Origin: Treponema sp.
GTDB taxonomy: Bacteria; Spirochaetota; Spirochaetia; Treponematales; Breznakiellaceae
Reading direction: 5' to 3'
Assembly (NCBI GenBank): GCA_031284105.1
Contig: JAITAN010000261.1
Span: 1-11,957 of the forward strand
DNA: 11,957 nucleotides
In this document: in pieces, positions 5,016-11,910 of the stretch
How the letters are laid out: each line of letters begins with the position of its first letter
Numbering within the stretch: position 1 is the first letter of the stretch
Position numbers and translations under genes: made by a program
Notes under the pieces: generated by a model
Databases searched by the model: none
The model's input: only the letters and a program-made list of their open reading frames with translations
Told to the model about the DNA's origin: nothing

Positions 5016-7103
5016 CTACACATATTTTACCAGATTTTCCATGTTGACTACGAAGGAGCCGTCGTCAGGAAGACCCGGTACGAATTTTCCGCCGTCTCCC
5101 TCCCAGCCTACGGACATCATTGCCACGGACAAGAGGAGTCCGCCGTTTCCCGGCAGATACAGGGGCAGATCACCATTTCCGGTCTGCTTGTTGTGTCCAT
5201 TAGGAAGATAGGTGTTTTTGGGACTTTCCATAAGGAGGAGACGTAGGGCGTCTTCTTTTCTTCCCAACCGAGCGGCGCACATAGCCAGCATAGGGAAGTC
5301 CCAACCATAGAAGGTATTCATATCCCAAACCGCAAGCGCCTTATCCAGGGTGGCGGACATGATAGCAGGATCAACAACACGACTGTTCAAAACGCCGTAC
5401 ATGGCAAGCATCGAAGGATGATCGGTATAGAAAGGCAGTTTTGTAAACGTATCAGGACAGTTTTCATGTGCAAGGTACACACCGTCTTTTTGAGACGGAA
5501 GGGCAAGCTTGTCCGCAACGTCTCCAAAATGAGGCTTTTCTCCCAACCGGTTAAGCCAGACATCTGCCTGTTGTAAACCCCAGCGGAAATATTCAAGTTC
5601 ATATGCCGCATTTAATACGGATGCGGGATCGTGCCGTTCTTGAGCGGGAATATAGGGCGGTCCCAACACATAACGATTGCCGTCCCAATGCAGGAAACTC
5701 ACCATAAACTCCGCGGTTTCTACAATAACATCCCGGTATTCCCGCAGAAACGCCTCTCTTTCCCCGGCGCGGTAACAGAGTTCAGCGAGCATAATCGGAT
5801 GCGGCTGCTGCCAAATCAACAGCACTGCTATTGAAGACGGCGTATTATACGCCGTGGAATCGCACATTTTAGGCCACCGCGCGCCGCGATAGCCCTGTGA
5901 AGCGGCTATTTTCCGCGCAACGGGCAGTATTGTTTTGTAATAGGCAAGGCTCTTTTTTAATTCCTCTTTCCTGCCCCAAAGCGCAAAATGCGCCGCGTGC
6001 CAGTAGTACATCTCAAAATGAAACTTGCCGTACCAACTGTTGCAGGTAAGCCCGGTTTCCGCCGGCGGCAGCCGTCCCCGGCTTTGAATGGCCGTAAGGT
6101 ACTGGGATAGCACGACGCGCCGCTCAAGCTCATGAGCGCGGCTGTCCGAAGACCGGGAAAGATCGATAGCGCCGCCCTGTGTCCAGTACGTTTCCCAAAA
6201 CGCCATACACGTTCTTTTTGCCGCGTCAAAATGGGGAATACCGGATTGAGGCGGCGCTGCATAGCTTCCATCGAGCAAAGCCATCGCCGGTACACTGATC
6301 GGCTCAAATCGAAAAGCAAGGGTCAGCGTTTCGGCGCATGAGGTAAAAAAGACCGCAGTATGACTATCTTTACAGAATATCACATCAACGCCGGAGCCGG
6401 CGGCAGTTACTTGATACCGCGTACCGTCCATTTCACGCTCAAAGATAAAAACGCCGTTTGTGTTCCTGATGAGCCTGGTCTTGTGCAAAAGCGGACGGGT
6501 GAAATCCGCGGCATCCTTTTTGTGGCTGCCATAGGGAAACGTCAAAGCAATGCACAATTTTCCCGTCTTGATTAACGGCGAGACGCTCCGTATATACACG
6601 GCGTCTTCTTCGGGATGCACAAAGGTTTCCGTCTTAACCGGAGCGCCGTCAACGGTAATATCGGAATATAAAACGCCTTCCCAGAGGTTTAATTGCTGGA
6701 TAAGCGGTTGGGTGTTTCTAAAAGAAAGGAGCTTTCCATCACATTCAAAGCCTATCTTTCCCACATGAAATTTGTGGGCGTTCTGGCGCAATCCCTTGAA
6801 CACGGCTTCCTGCCCCGCCTCACACACGGCATAGTTCACCGTTCTGCCCCACGTATCAAAGGGCTCAAGACGCAGCAGAGAATCGTCTTTTATCGCATCG
6901 GCGTAGGAGTGCCAGCCCCACTCAGCCATGGTACAGAGGGGAAACGCATCTTCTTCCGCGGCATATTCCGCGGAAAACGTCTGTAAGCCGGTGAAGTCGG
7001 CAGTAAAACAAAAGCCGCCGTTTCCTACGGAAAGGGGAGCCTTTGTTTCGAGTTTCGTGTAAAGGGGATTATGGCGGGTTATGAGCGCATGTCTGTCTAT
7101 CAA
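5016..7103 (-). CDS. Large six-hairpin-type glycosidase-like protein, family not identified
   Basis: The 695-residue protein has no signal peptide, so it is probably cytoplasmic. Residues 1 to about 290 look like a beta-sandwich, as in GH65/GH95-type enzymes. Residues from about 320 on look like an (alpha/alpha)6 barrel with Trp/Tyr/Glu-rich conserved-looking stretches: GLTCNSWYGKFHFEMYYWHA (351-370), SQGYRGARWPKMC (402-414), PPYIPAQERHDPASVLNAAY (482-501), LPNGHN and YLPGNGGLL near the C-terminus. E364 and E489 are plausible catalytic acids, but this is a guess. The start is TTG at 7103, which overlaps the TGA of the upstream gene in TTGA, indicating translational coupling. Its place between an alpha-galacturonidase and an AraC regulator suggests action on pectic or rhamnogalacturonan oligosaccharides. 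It could be a hydrolase or a phosphorylase; substrate unknown. Confidence 0.75.
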   Translation of the reverse strand: MIDRHALITRHNPLYTKLETKAPLSVGNGGFCFTADFTGLQTFSAEYAAEEDAFPLCTMAEWGWHSYADAIKDDSLLRLEPFDTWGRTVNYAVCEAGQEAVFKGLRQNAHKFHVGKIGFECDGKLLSFRNTQPLIQQLNLWEGVLYSDITVDGAPVKTETFVHPEEDAVYIRSVSPLIKTGKLCIALTFPYGSHKKDAADFTRPLLHKTRLIRNTNGVFIFEREMDGTRYQVTAAGSGVDVIFCKDSHTAVFFTSCAETLTLAFRFEPISVPAMALLDGSYAAPPQSGIPHFDAAKRTCMAFWETYWTQGGAIDLSRSSDSRAHELERRVVLSQYLTAIQSRGRLPPAETGLTCNSWYGKFHFEMYYWHAAHFALWGRKEELKKSLAYYKTILPVARKIAASQGYRGARWPKMCDSTAYNTPSSIAVLLIWQQPHPIMLAELCYRAGEREAFLREYRDVIVETAEFMVSFLHWDGNRYVLGPPYIPAQERHDPASVLNAAYELEYFRWGLQQADVWLNRLGEKPHFGDVADKLALPSQKDGVYLAHENCPDTFTKLPFYTDHPSMLAMYGVLNSRVVDPAIMSATLDKALAVWDMNTFYGWDFPMLAMCAARLGRKEDALRLLLMESPKNTYLPNGHNKQTGNGDLPLYLPGNGGLLLSVAMMSVGWEGDGGKFVPGLPDDGSFVVNMENLVKYV

Positions 7104-8533
7104 TTAAAAATGTCCCCTATGGTATTTTTAAGGGTTTTAGCGCACATTTCGTCAAAAAGGGAACGCGCATCGGAAAGCGGCAGCTTTTGTACCGCCGAAT
7201 CATGGGAAAAAATACGGAACGCTTTTTCCCTGTCGCCTTCAAATACCGCATCGATGATCCCTTCATACGCCAATACATGGGGCATTACCAAAGCCCGCAC
7301 GTCTACAGGCAGTCCTTCGCTCACTATGGGTTGAACCGCGTCGCGGGAAAAGGCGGCGTTGGTTTCTACCACGGTTTCACGGGGCAGATCGGGCATTTGC
7401 CCGCGATTAGGCATATTCACGTTGGTTACGAGATTTCCCAAACCCACGAGAGACTTTACGATAGCGATGCCTTCTTCTCCGGACTCAACGGGTATCATGG
7501 CCGCTACGCCCTCAACGTAGGCTTTCGCCAGTTCTTTCAGCTTTTCCCGGTTGCGTATCCGCCACGACACGGGCGTAAGGGTAAAACCCCAGCTTTCGGT
7601 TTGGGCGGGATGGGCCAAGTACCACGAATGGGGACAGAACTCCGCAAGGTGCCGGTCGCCTGCCGCGGCAATCAATCCATACCGGCGGAAGAGATCCATC
7701 TTAACCCGCTCGGCAGAAGAAAAATACGCGAGCCTGACCGCCTCGTCATCCCCGCCGGTTCCGCCGGCCGCAAACGTAGTGGCCGCTCCCGCGCCCTTAA
7801 AACCGGATTCGGCGTAGGTATCCGCGAATTGTTTGTAATACGGGAAGATGTCGATATTCTTCCATGAAGCTTTGTCGATCCATGTAAAATGATTGATCCC
7901 CACGACACGGGTTTTAATGTCTTCTCGTTTTATACTACCCTCCGGCGCAAGCCCCGCCTGTTCAAGTACCGTTGCCAGTAATTTCTGGGTATTGAACACT
8001 TCGTGGCAGCAGCCCAGTGCCTTGATATGCGGAAACTCCCGGTATAGGGTTCTGACGCAGACGGTCATCGGGTTTGTGTAGTTGATGACCCATGCGTTCG
8101 GGGCGTACTGTTTAACCGCACGGGCGATCTCCCTAAACTGGGGAATAGTACGGATAGCCCGCATAATGCCCCCGATTCCGGCCGTGTCGCCTACGGACTG
8201 GTAGATGCCGTATTTTTCACCCGCATGTACGTCTACGGACATTTCCTCAAAGTCCCCCGGAAGGATGGAGACAAACACAAAATCGCTTCCTTCAAGGGCG
8301 CGTTGCAGGGACGTATCCGCATGAAACCGCCATCGCCCCGGATTGTGTTTTTCAATGAGCGCGTTACCGATCAGCTCGTTGGCCGCTGCGGTTTCCGGTT
8401 TTATATCGTATAGCTCGATAACGCCGGAAAGCTCTTTTTCAAAAGCCAAGTCCTGCATAAGCACCCACGCCCAGTTACGGGACCCTCCGCCGATATAACA
8501 AATTTTCAGTTGTCCATTACCTATCGTATTCAT
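7100..8533 (-). CDS. lplD: GH4 alpha-galacturonidase (LplD-like)
   Basis: The 477-residue cytoplasmic enzyme belongs to glycoside hydrolase family 4, which uses NAD+ and a divalent metal in an oxidation-elimination mechanism. The Rossmann motif is IGGGSRNWAW (14-23). SILPGDFEEM (89-98), YGIYQSVGDTAGIGGI (108-123), NYTNPMTVCVR (151-161), GCCHEVF (174-180, metal Cys/His) and GINHFTW (212-218) follow the B. subtilis LplD sequence closely as I remember it. LplD-type enzymes release galacturonic acid from pectin or rhamnogalacturonan oligomers. I chose ATG 8533. The longer frame to 8632 starts with GTG and adds 33 residues unlike the family. The ATG lacks a ribosome site but has a promoter ending 6 nt upstream. 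It is the first gene of the three-gene operon. Confidence 0.88.
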   Translation of the reverse strand: MNTIGNGQLKICYIGGGSRNWAWVLMQDLAFEKELSGVIELYDIKPETAAANELIGNALIEKHNPGRWRFHADTSLQRALEGSDFVFVSILPGDFEEMSVDVHAGEKYGIYQSVGDTAGIGGIMRAIRTIPQFREIARAVKQYAPNAWVINYTNPMTVCVRTLYREFPHIKALGCCHEVFNTQKLLATVLEQAGLAPEGSIKREDIKTRVVGINHFTWIDKASWKNIDIFPYYKQFADTYAESGFKGAGAATTFAAGGTGGDDEAVRLAYFSSAERVKMDLFRRYGLIAAAGDRHLAEFCPHSWYLAHPAQTESWGFTLTPVSWRIRNREKLKELAKAYVEGVAAMIPVESGEEGIAIVKSLVGLGNLVTNVNMPNRGQMPDLPRETVVETNAAFSRDAVQPIVSEGLPVDVRALVMPHVLAYEGIIDAVFEGDREKAFRIFSHDSAVQKLPLSDARSLFDEMCAKTLKNTIGDIFN

Positions 8534-8539
8534 ATATTC

Positions 8540-8568
8540 ATAGTAGCATGGTATCTTTTTGTTTTCAA
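8540..8568 (-). promoter_or_regulatory. Promoter candidate of the lplD operon, leaderless arrangement
   Basis: On the minus strand TTGAAA (8568-8563), a 17-nt spacer and TACTAT (8545-8540) are followed by GAATAT and then the ATG. The predicted transcription start falls on the start codon itself, and no Shine-Dalgarno sequence is present. The -10 match is 4 of 6. Confidence 0.45.
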
Positions 8569-8662
8569 CCCAAATATGCGATTTAAATTTTTTAAAATAA
8601 AGATACATGAATAAAGATAGGTGAAAATTCACGGACGGCTTGGAGCCTTGCTACGCCGTGAA

Positions 8663-8674
8663 GCGGCCGGCCGC
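8663..8674. repeat. Perfect 12-bp GC palindrome after the methyltransferase gene
   Basis: GCGGCCGGCCGC lies 8 bp downstream of the methyltransferase stop and is followed by more GC repeats (CGCGCG). A nearby ACGGC/GCCGT pair (8632-8636, 8655-8659) could form a second stem. There is no T-run on the minus strand, so it is not a classical terminator. Confidence 0.4.
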
Positions 8675-8681
8675 GCGCGTC

Positions 8682-9422
8682 CTATTCCTTCTTAAAACAC
8701 CAGTATCTTGCGTTCGTCTCATCACGGGCTCCGCTGTTTTTATCCAGCAGTAACTCGGTTCCGTTTCCGGTTATTTTAAATTCCGGCAAATATTTCTCAA
8801 ACAACGTTTCATATTCCTTCCGCGTCCGGTATATCGCGTTATATTTTGTTTTTAATTCCTTTGAATCAAAATCTTTTAATGTTAATCTTGTCTCAAGCAG
8901 ACTGGTTGTATCTTGTATATATAACAATGAATTTTTTTGAGTAAAATCATTTATATTATTATACAGTTTATGAAGATCTTCGTCATTGATATACATAGAA
9001 ACCTCGGTTGCTATCACCACGTCATATTTCTCCAATAATTTTTCTTTGTCGATATCTGTAGCCGGCATACAGTACCATGATATTTCATCAACATCCTTAA
9101 AATTATTGTTTGCCGCTTTTATGAATTCCCACGAAAAATCTATCCCGTCGTATCTCTCTAGTATTGATTTTAGGTTATACGCCCACCTGCCGATTCCGCA
9201 TCCTATGTCAAGAATGGTTTTTCTGCGGCCGCGGCCGATAAAATCCAGAACTATGTTCGCTTCCTTCTGATTATGGAGCTCGGCGCTGTTTTCACAAAAA
9301 TCATAACCAAGCAAAACTGATTTTAATGTCGAGTCTTTTTTTGCGTTATTATTCCAAAAGTCTTTTACGTTCGCATCGTCTATAACGGCTATATCGCCGT
9401 AAATTCTTCCGGCAGTTTCCAT
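8682..9422 (-). CDS. Class I SAM-dependent methyltransferase, AT-rich, substrate unknown
   Basis: The 246-residue protein has a Rossmann-type SAM site. Motif I is TILDIGCGIGRWAYNL (69-84), the acidic ribose-binding residue is D95 in YDGIDFS, and motif IV is YDVVIATEVSMYI (133-145). The N-terminus (DFWNNNAKKD, LLGYDFCENSAELH) and the C-terminal NARYWCFKKE resemble small-molecule or sugar methyltransferases in surface-polysaccharide or secondary-metabolite clusters more than DNA methylases; there is no DPPY or PCQ motif. ATG 9422 is chosen for its ribosome site GGAGG 7 nt upstream; the frame stays open for 31 more codons without similarity. The gene is much richer in A+T than lplD or ilvD (one 60-bp sample, 8881-8940, is about 28% GC), which points to acquisition by transfer. 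It is alone on its transcript, behind a stable stem-loop and a G15 run. Confidence 0.85.
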   Translation of the reverse strand: METAGRIYGDIAVIDDANVKDFWNNNAKKDSTLKSVLLGYDFCENSAELHNQKEANIVLDFIGRGRRKTILDIGCGIGRWAYNLKSILERYDGIDFSWEFIKAANNNFKDVDEISWYCMPATDIDKEKLLEKYDVVIATEVSMYINDEDLHKLYNNINDFTQKNSLLYIQDTTSLLETRLTLKDFDSKELKTKYNAIYRTRKEYETLFEKYLPEFKITGNGTELLLDKNSGARDETNARYWCFKKE

Positions 9423-9444
9423 CTTCACGCCTCCTTCCGGTATA

Positions 9445-9480
9445 CCCGCATAAAACCGCCCGCGTGCGGTCTTATGCGGG
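9445..9480 (-). promoter_or_regulatory. Strong stem-loop in the methyltransferase leader
   Basis: CCCGCATAA (9445-9453) pairs with TTATGCGGG (9472-9480) and ACCGC (9455-9459) with GCGGT (9466-9470), leaving a 6-nt loop. The single mismatch is a G-U pair in the minus-strand RNA, giving a 15-bp stem that ends about 13 nt before the GGAGG of the methyltransferase. There is no T-run, so an RNA stabiliser or translation modulator is more likely than a terminator. Confidence 0.55.
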
Positions 9481-9573
9481 GGGATAGCGGCGCGGTGCGG
9501 CGATAGACGAACCATGCCGGTTTTTCACGAGTATTGATATAGGGGACGGGTATTAGGTTAGGTAAGACGGCTC

Positions 9574-9588
9574 GGGGGGGGGGGGGGG
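9574..9588. repeat. Homopolymeric run of 15 G
   Basis: Fifteen consecutive G on the plus strand (C on the minus strand) lie 152 bp upstream of the methyltransferase ATG and outside any reading frame. Runs this long are prone to slippage, and in Treponema pallidum poly-G runs of variable length control promoters of tpr genes. The true length in this organism may vary and may also be an assembly estimate. Confidence 0.95.
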
Positions 9589-9598
9589 ATTTATTCCG

Positions 9599-9625
9599 CG
9601 GTTATTGCGGTTAATCCGGTTAATT
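9599..9625. repeat. Three tandem 9-bp repeats CGGTTAATN
   Basis: CGGTTA occurs at 9599, 9608 and 9617 with an exact 9-bp period; the following three bases vary (TTG, ATC, ATT). The array lies between the G15 run and a minus-strand TATAAT (9628-9623). It could be a cooperative protein-binding array. Confidence 0.6.
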
Positions 9626-9684
9626 ATAGTATACAGCTTATTCATATATTGATTATCACTCCCTTTGAATATATATATACAATT

Positions 9685-9713
9685 TTGAAAGAAATAGTAC
9701 CTATCATTATAAA
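9685..9713 (+). promoter_or_regulatory. Near-consensus promoter with no gene behind it
   Basis: TTGAAA (9685-9690), a 17-nt spacer and TATAAA (9708-9713) make a good sigma-70 promoter (5 of 6 in each box) pointing right. The only ATG nearby (9730) opens 8 codons without a ribosome site. It might drive a small RNA, an early ilvD transcript, or nothing in this AT-rich block. Confidence 0.45.
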
Positions 9714-9961
9714 GAGAGTATATACCATTATGATGGGTTCTGTCAATGCTTTTTAATTAAATTCTTTTGATTTAATACACGGCCCCTCGAGGCGGAAAAT
9801 TGGAAGACCGGGGATTTGTTTCTCCGCATACGCGCATCTTTCAAAGAGACGGCGTCAATACCCCGCGGCGTGCCGCTCGGAATGAGGGGACTCCCGCGGC
9901 GCGCCATCGGGGCGGGACGGGCCGCTTCGGAAGCCATGCTGATAACGCGGAAAAAAGATAC

Positions 9962-10082
9962 GGATCATGTTATAAATAAATGCGGATAACTACAAAAGAG
10001 ATGCGCTTCTTTTTCTGAAGAGATGCGGATAACTACCAAAAGAGATGCGCTTCATTTTATAAAATGATCCGCATCTCTTTGG
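9962..10082. repeat. Cluster of direct and inverted repeats upstream of the ilvD promoter
   Basis: A 30/31-bp direct repeat occurs at 9980-10009 and 10023-10053, differing by one inserted C, with core GCGGATAACTAC then AAAAGAGATGCGCTTC. AAGAGATGCGGAT (10018-10030) is the perfect 13-bp inverse of 10067-10079. CCAAAAGAGATGC (10036-10048) can alternatively pair with 10071-10082. CATTTTATAAAATG (10053-10066) is a perfect palindrome, and GGATCATGTTATAAA (9962-9976) is its near-inverse copy together with the following GATCC. The cluster ends 9 bp before the -35 box. Confidence 0.75.
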
Positions 10083-10090
10083 AAAACCGC

Positions 10091-10119
10091 TTGACAAAAG
10101 GACGGCCGCGGCGTAGTGT
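10091..10119 (+). promoter_or_regulatory. ilvD: ilvD promoter candidate
   Basis: A perfect TTGACA (10091-10096) is followed by 17 nt and TAGTGT (10114-10119), a poor -10 box. A strong -35, a weak -10 and repeats directly upstream fit a promoter under repressor or activator control. The leader to the start codon would be about 105 nt. It holds the tandem CGATATGAA pair and a short upstream frame from 10149 that overlaps the ilvD start and is not rich in Leu/Ile/Val codons. Confidence 0.5.
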
Positions 10120-10230
10120 ATTACGTGCTTCACGGGCGGTTTCCCGATATGAACGATATGAAACCAGCGGAATTACGAGGTTTTAGGTTACATATCCCGT
10201 TTATTCCGTGCGGCCGACCGGAGGAAAACA

Positions 10231-11907
10231 TTGGAAGAAAATATGCGAAGCGATATCGTTAAGAAAGGAATAGCACGCGCTCCGCAGCGCTCCCTGTTTA
10301 AGGCGCTGGGATTTGTTGACGAGGAATTAGACCGCCCGCTCATCGGGATTGCGGTTGCGAAAAGCGAGATAGTGCCGGGACACCTGCACCTTGATACCAT
10401 AGCAAAGGCCGCCGCGGACGGCGTGCGGACCGCGGGCGGCGTTCCCGTACAGTTTCCCGTTATCGGCGTGTGCGACGGCATTGCTATGGGGCATGAAGGT
10501 ATGCGCTATTCGTTGGTTACGCGGGAACTGATAGCGGATTCTATCGAGTGTATGACGATGGCGCACGGGTTTGACGCGCTGATTTTCATCCCGAACTGCG
10601 ACAAGATCGTGCCGGGTATGCTCATGGCCGCGGCGCGGCTCAACGCGCCTGCCGTGTTCGTGTCCGGCGGTCCCATGCTTGCCGGACGCAGGGACGACGG
10701 GACGCCGCTTACGTTGACGGCCATGTTTGAGGCCGTAGGCGCGGTGGGCTCCGGCAGCATGACCGAATCTGAACTCGCCGCCCTTGAGAATATCGCATGT
10801 CCGGGCTGCGGCTCTTGCGCGGGTATGTTCACCGCCAATTCGATGAACTGCGTTACCGAAGCGCTGGGCATGGCGCTTCCGGGCAACGGAACCATACCCG
10901 CGGTCATGGCAGAACGGGTGCGCCTTGCGAAAAAAACAGGGATGCTCATCCTTGACGTGTTGAAAAAAGATATTCGCCCGCGTGCGGTTATGACGGAAAA
11001 GGCATTTATGAATGCGCTTGCCCTCGATATGGCGCTGGGCTGCTCCACCAATACCGCATTGCATCTGCCCGCCATTGCGTATGAAACGGGTTTTATGCTG
11101 GACATGGGGCTGTTAAACAAAGTGAGCGCAGTAACGCCGAATCTGTGTCATCTTGCGCCCGCGGGTCCCGCCGCGGTCGAAGACCTGCACGCGGCGGGCG
11201 GGATTCCGGCTGTTTTGGCGGAACTTGACAAAAAACGCCTCATTGATACAACCGCGCCGACGGTGTACGGTACGCTTAAAGACAGTGTTAACGGCGCGGT
11301 AAACCGGAACACGGCTATTATCCGCCCCATAGACAAACCCTTTTCCCAAACCGGCGGACTTGCCGTTCTGTTCGGCAATCTTGCGCCCGGCGGCTCCGTC
11401 GTCAAACAGAGCGCGGTTGCCCCCGCCATGCTGAAACACGAAGGCCCGGCGCGCTGTTTTGATTCCGAAGAGGCCGCGTTTGATGCGATCATGGGCCGTA
11501 GGATACGCGCGGGAGACGTGGTGGTTATCCGGTATGAAGGGCCGTGCGGCGGTCCGGGTATGAAAGAGATGCTTGCTCCCACCGGCGCGCTCGCCGGCAT
11601 GGGACTTGACGACAAGGTCGCCCTCATCACGGACGGACGGTTTTCAGGCGCGACACGCGGCGCGGCCATCGGTCATGTGTCGCCCGAAGCGGCAGAAGGC
11701 GGGCTTATCGGGCTGCTTAAAGACGGGGATCGCATCAATATCGACATAACGGCCCGCACCGTCAATGCGCTGTTAAGCGATGCAGACATAGCCGAGCGGA
11801 AAAAGGAACAAGCGCCCTTTGTTCCCAAAGCGGGCGATCCGCGCAGTTATCTTACACGGTATGCGCGGCAGGTCGGTTCCGCTGCGACCGGCGCCGTGTT
11901 TAAGTAA
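10231..11907 (+). CDS. ilvD: Dihydroxy-acid dehydratase
   Basis: This cytoplasmic Fe-S enzyme dehydrates 2,3-dihydroxy-isovalerate and its methylvalerate homologue to the keto acids that become valine, leucine and isoleucine. The 558-residue protein is complete. CDGIAMGHEGM lies at 81-91, PNCDKIVPGM at 121-130 (cluster Cys 123), CPGCGSCAGMFTANSMN at 190-206, then GCSTNTALHLPAI, YEGPCGGPGMKEML, ITDGRFSGATRGAAIGH and SPEAAEGG. The position that holds the first cluster Cys in [2Fe-2S] members (PCN-HL) is PGHLHL here, so an oxygen-sensitive [4Fe-4S] type as in E. coli is likely. TTG 10231 has GGAGG 6 nt upstream. ATG 10243 (MRSDIVKKG, where most homologues begin) has GGAAG 5 nt upstream and is equally possible. 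The gene is very GC-rich. No other ilv gene is in the window. Confidence 0.97.
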   Translation: MEENMRSDIVKKGIARAPQRSLFKALGFVDEELDRPLIGIAVAKSEIVPGHLHLDTIAKAAADGVRTAGGVPVQFPVIGVCDGIAMGHEGMRYSLVTRELIADSIECMTMAHGFDALIFIPNCDKIVPGMLMAAARLNAPAVFVSGGPMLAGRRDDGTPLTLTAMFEAVGAVGSGSMTESELAALENIACPGCGSCAGMFTANSMNCVTEALGMALPGNGTIPAVMAERVRLAKKTGMLILDVLKKDIRPRAVMTEKAFMNALALDMALGCSTNTALHLPAIAYETGFMLDMGLLNKVSAVTPNLCHLAPAGPAAVEDLHAAGGIPAVLAELDKKRLIDTTAPTVYGTLKDSVNGAVNRNTAIIRPIDKPFSQTGGLAVLFGNLAPGGSVVKQSAVAPAMLKHEGPARCFDSEEAAFDAIMGRRIRAGDVVVIRYEGPCGGPGMKEMLAPTGALAGMGLDDKVALITDGRFSGATRGAAIGHVSPEAAEGGLIGLLKDGDRINIDITARTVNALLSDADIAERKKEQAPFVPKAGDPRSYLTRYARQVGSAATGAVFK

Positions 11908-11910
11908 CGC

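Larger units (their letters stand above)
9423..10230. other. Regulatory and repeat-rich intergenic region between the methyltransferase and ilvD
   Basis: No firm gene is seen. From left to right the region holds the leader hairpin (9445-9480), the G15 run (9574-9588), three 9-bp repeats (9599-9625), an AT-rich block (9622-9730) with a promoter-like pair facing right, and a GC-rich block (9779-9945). It ends with a repeat cluster (9962-10082) and the ilvD promoter and leader. In the GC-rich block one plus frame is open from 9771 to a stop at 9987-9989, but it lacks an ATG and a ribosome site. Within the ilvD leader, CGATATGAA is repeated in exact tandem (10145-10162). Confidence 0.6.

Noticed and set aside
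8534..8632. Longer lplD start at GTG 8632
   Set aside because: The 33 extra residues are unlike the family, and a promoter for the shorter form lies inside this stretch.
9423..9515. Longer methyltransferase start at 9515
   Set aside because: The extension is encoded by the leader hairpin, while ATG 9422 has a well-spaced GGAGG.
9743..9989. Overlapping open frames on both strands in the GC-rich block
   Set aside because: High GC keeps several frames open at once. Neither has a convincing start or ribosome site, though the plus frame 9771-9989 could be an old gene fragment.
9962..10082. CRISPR array
   Set aside because: Only two direct copies with a 13-bp spacer and mixed orientations; no regular repeat-spacer pattern and no cas genes.
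10149..10271. Upstream frame in the ilvD leader as an attenuation leader peptide
   Set aside because: It is not enriched in Leu, Ile or Val codons, and no terminator/antiterminator pair was seen before the ilvD start.
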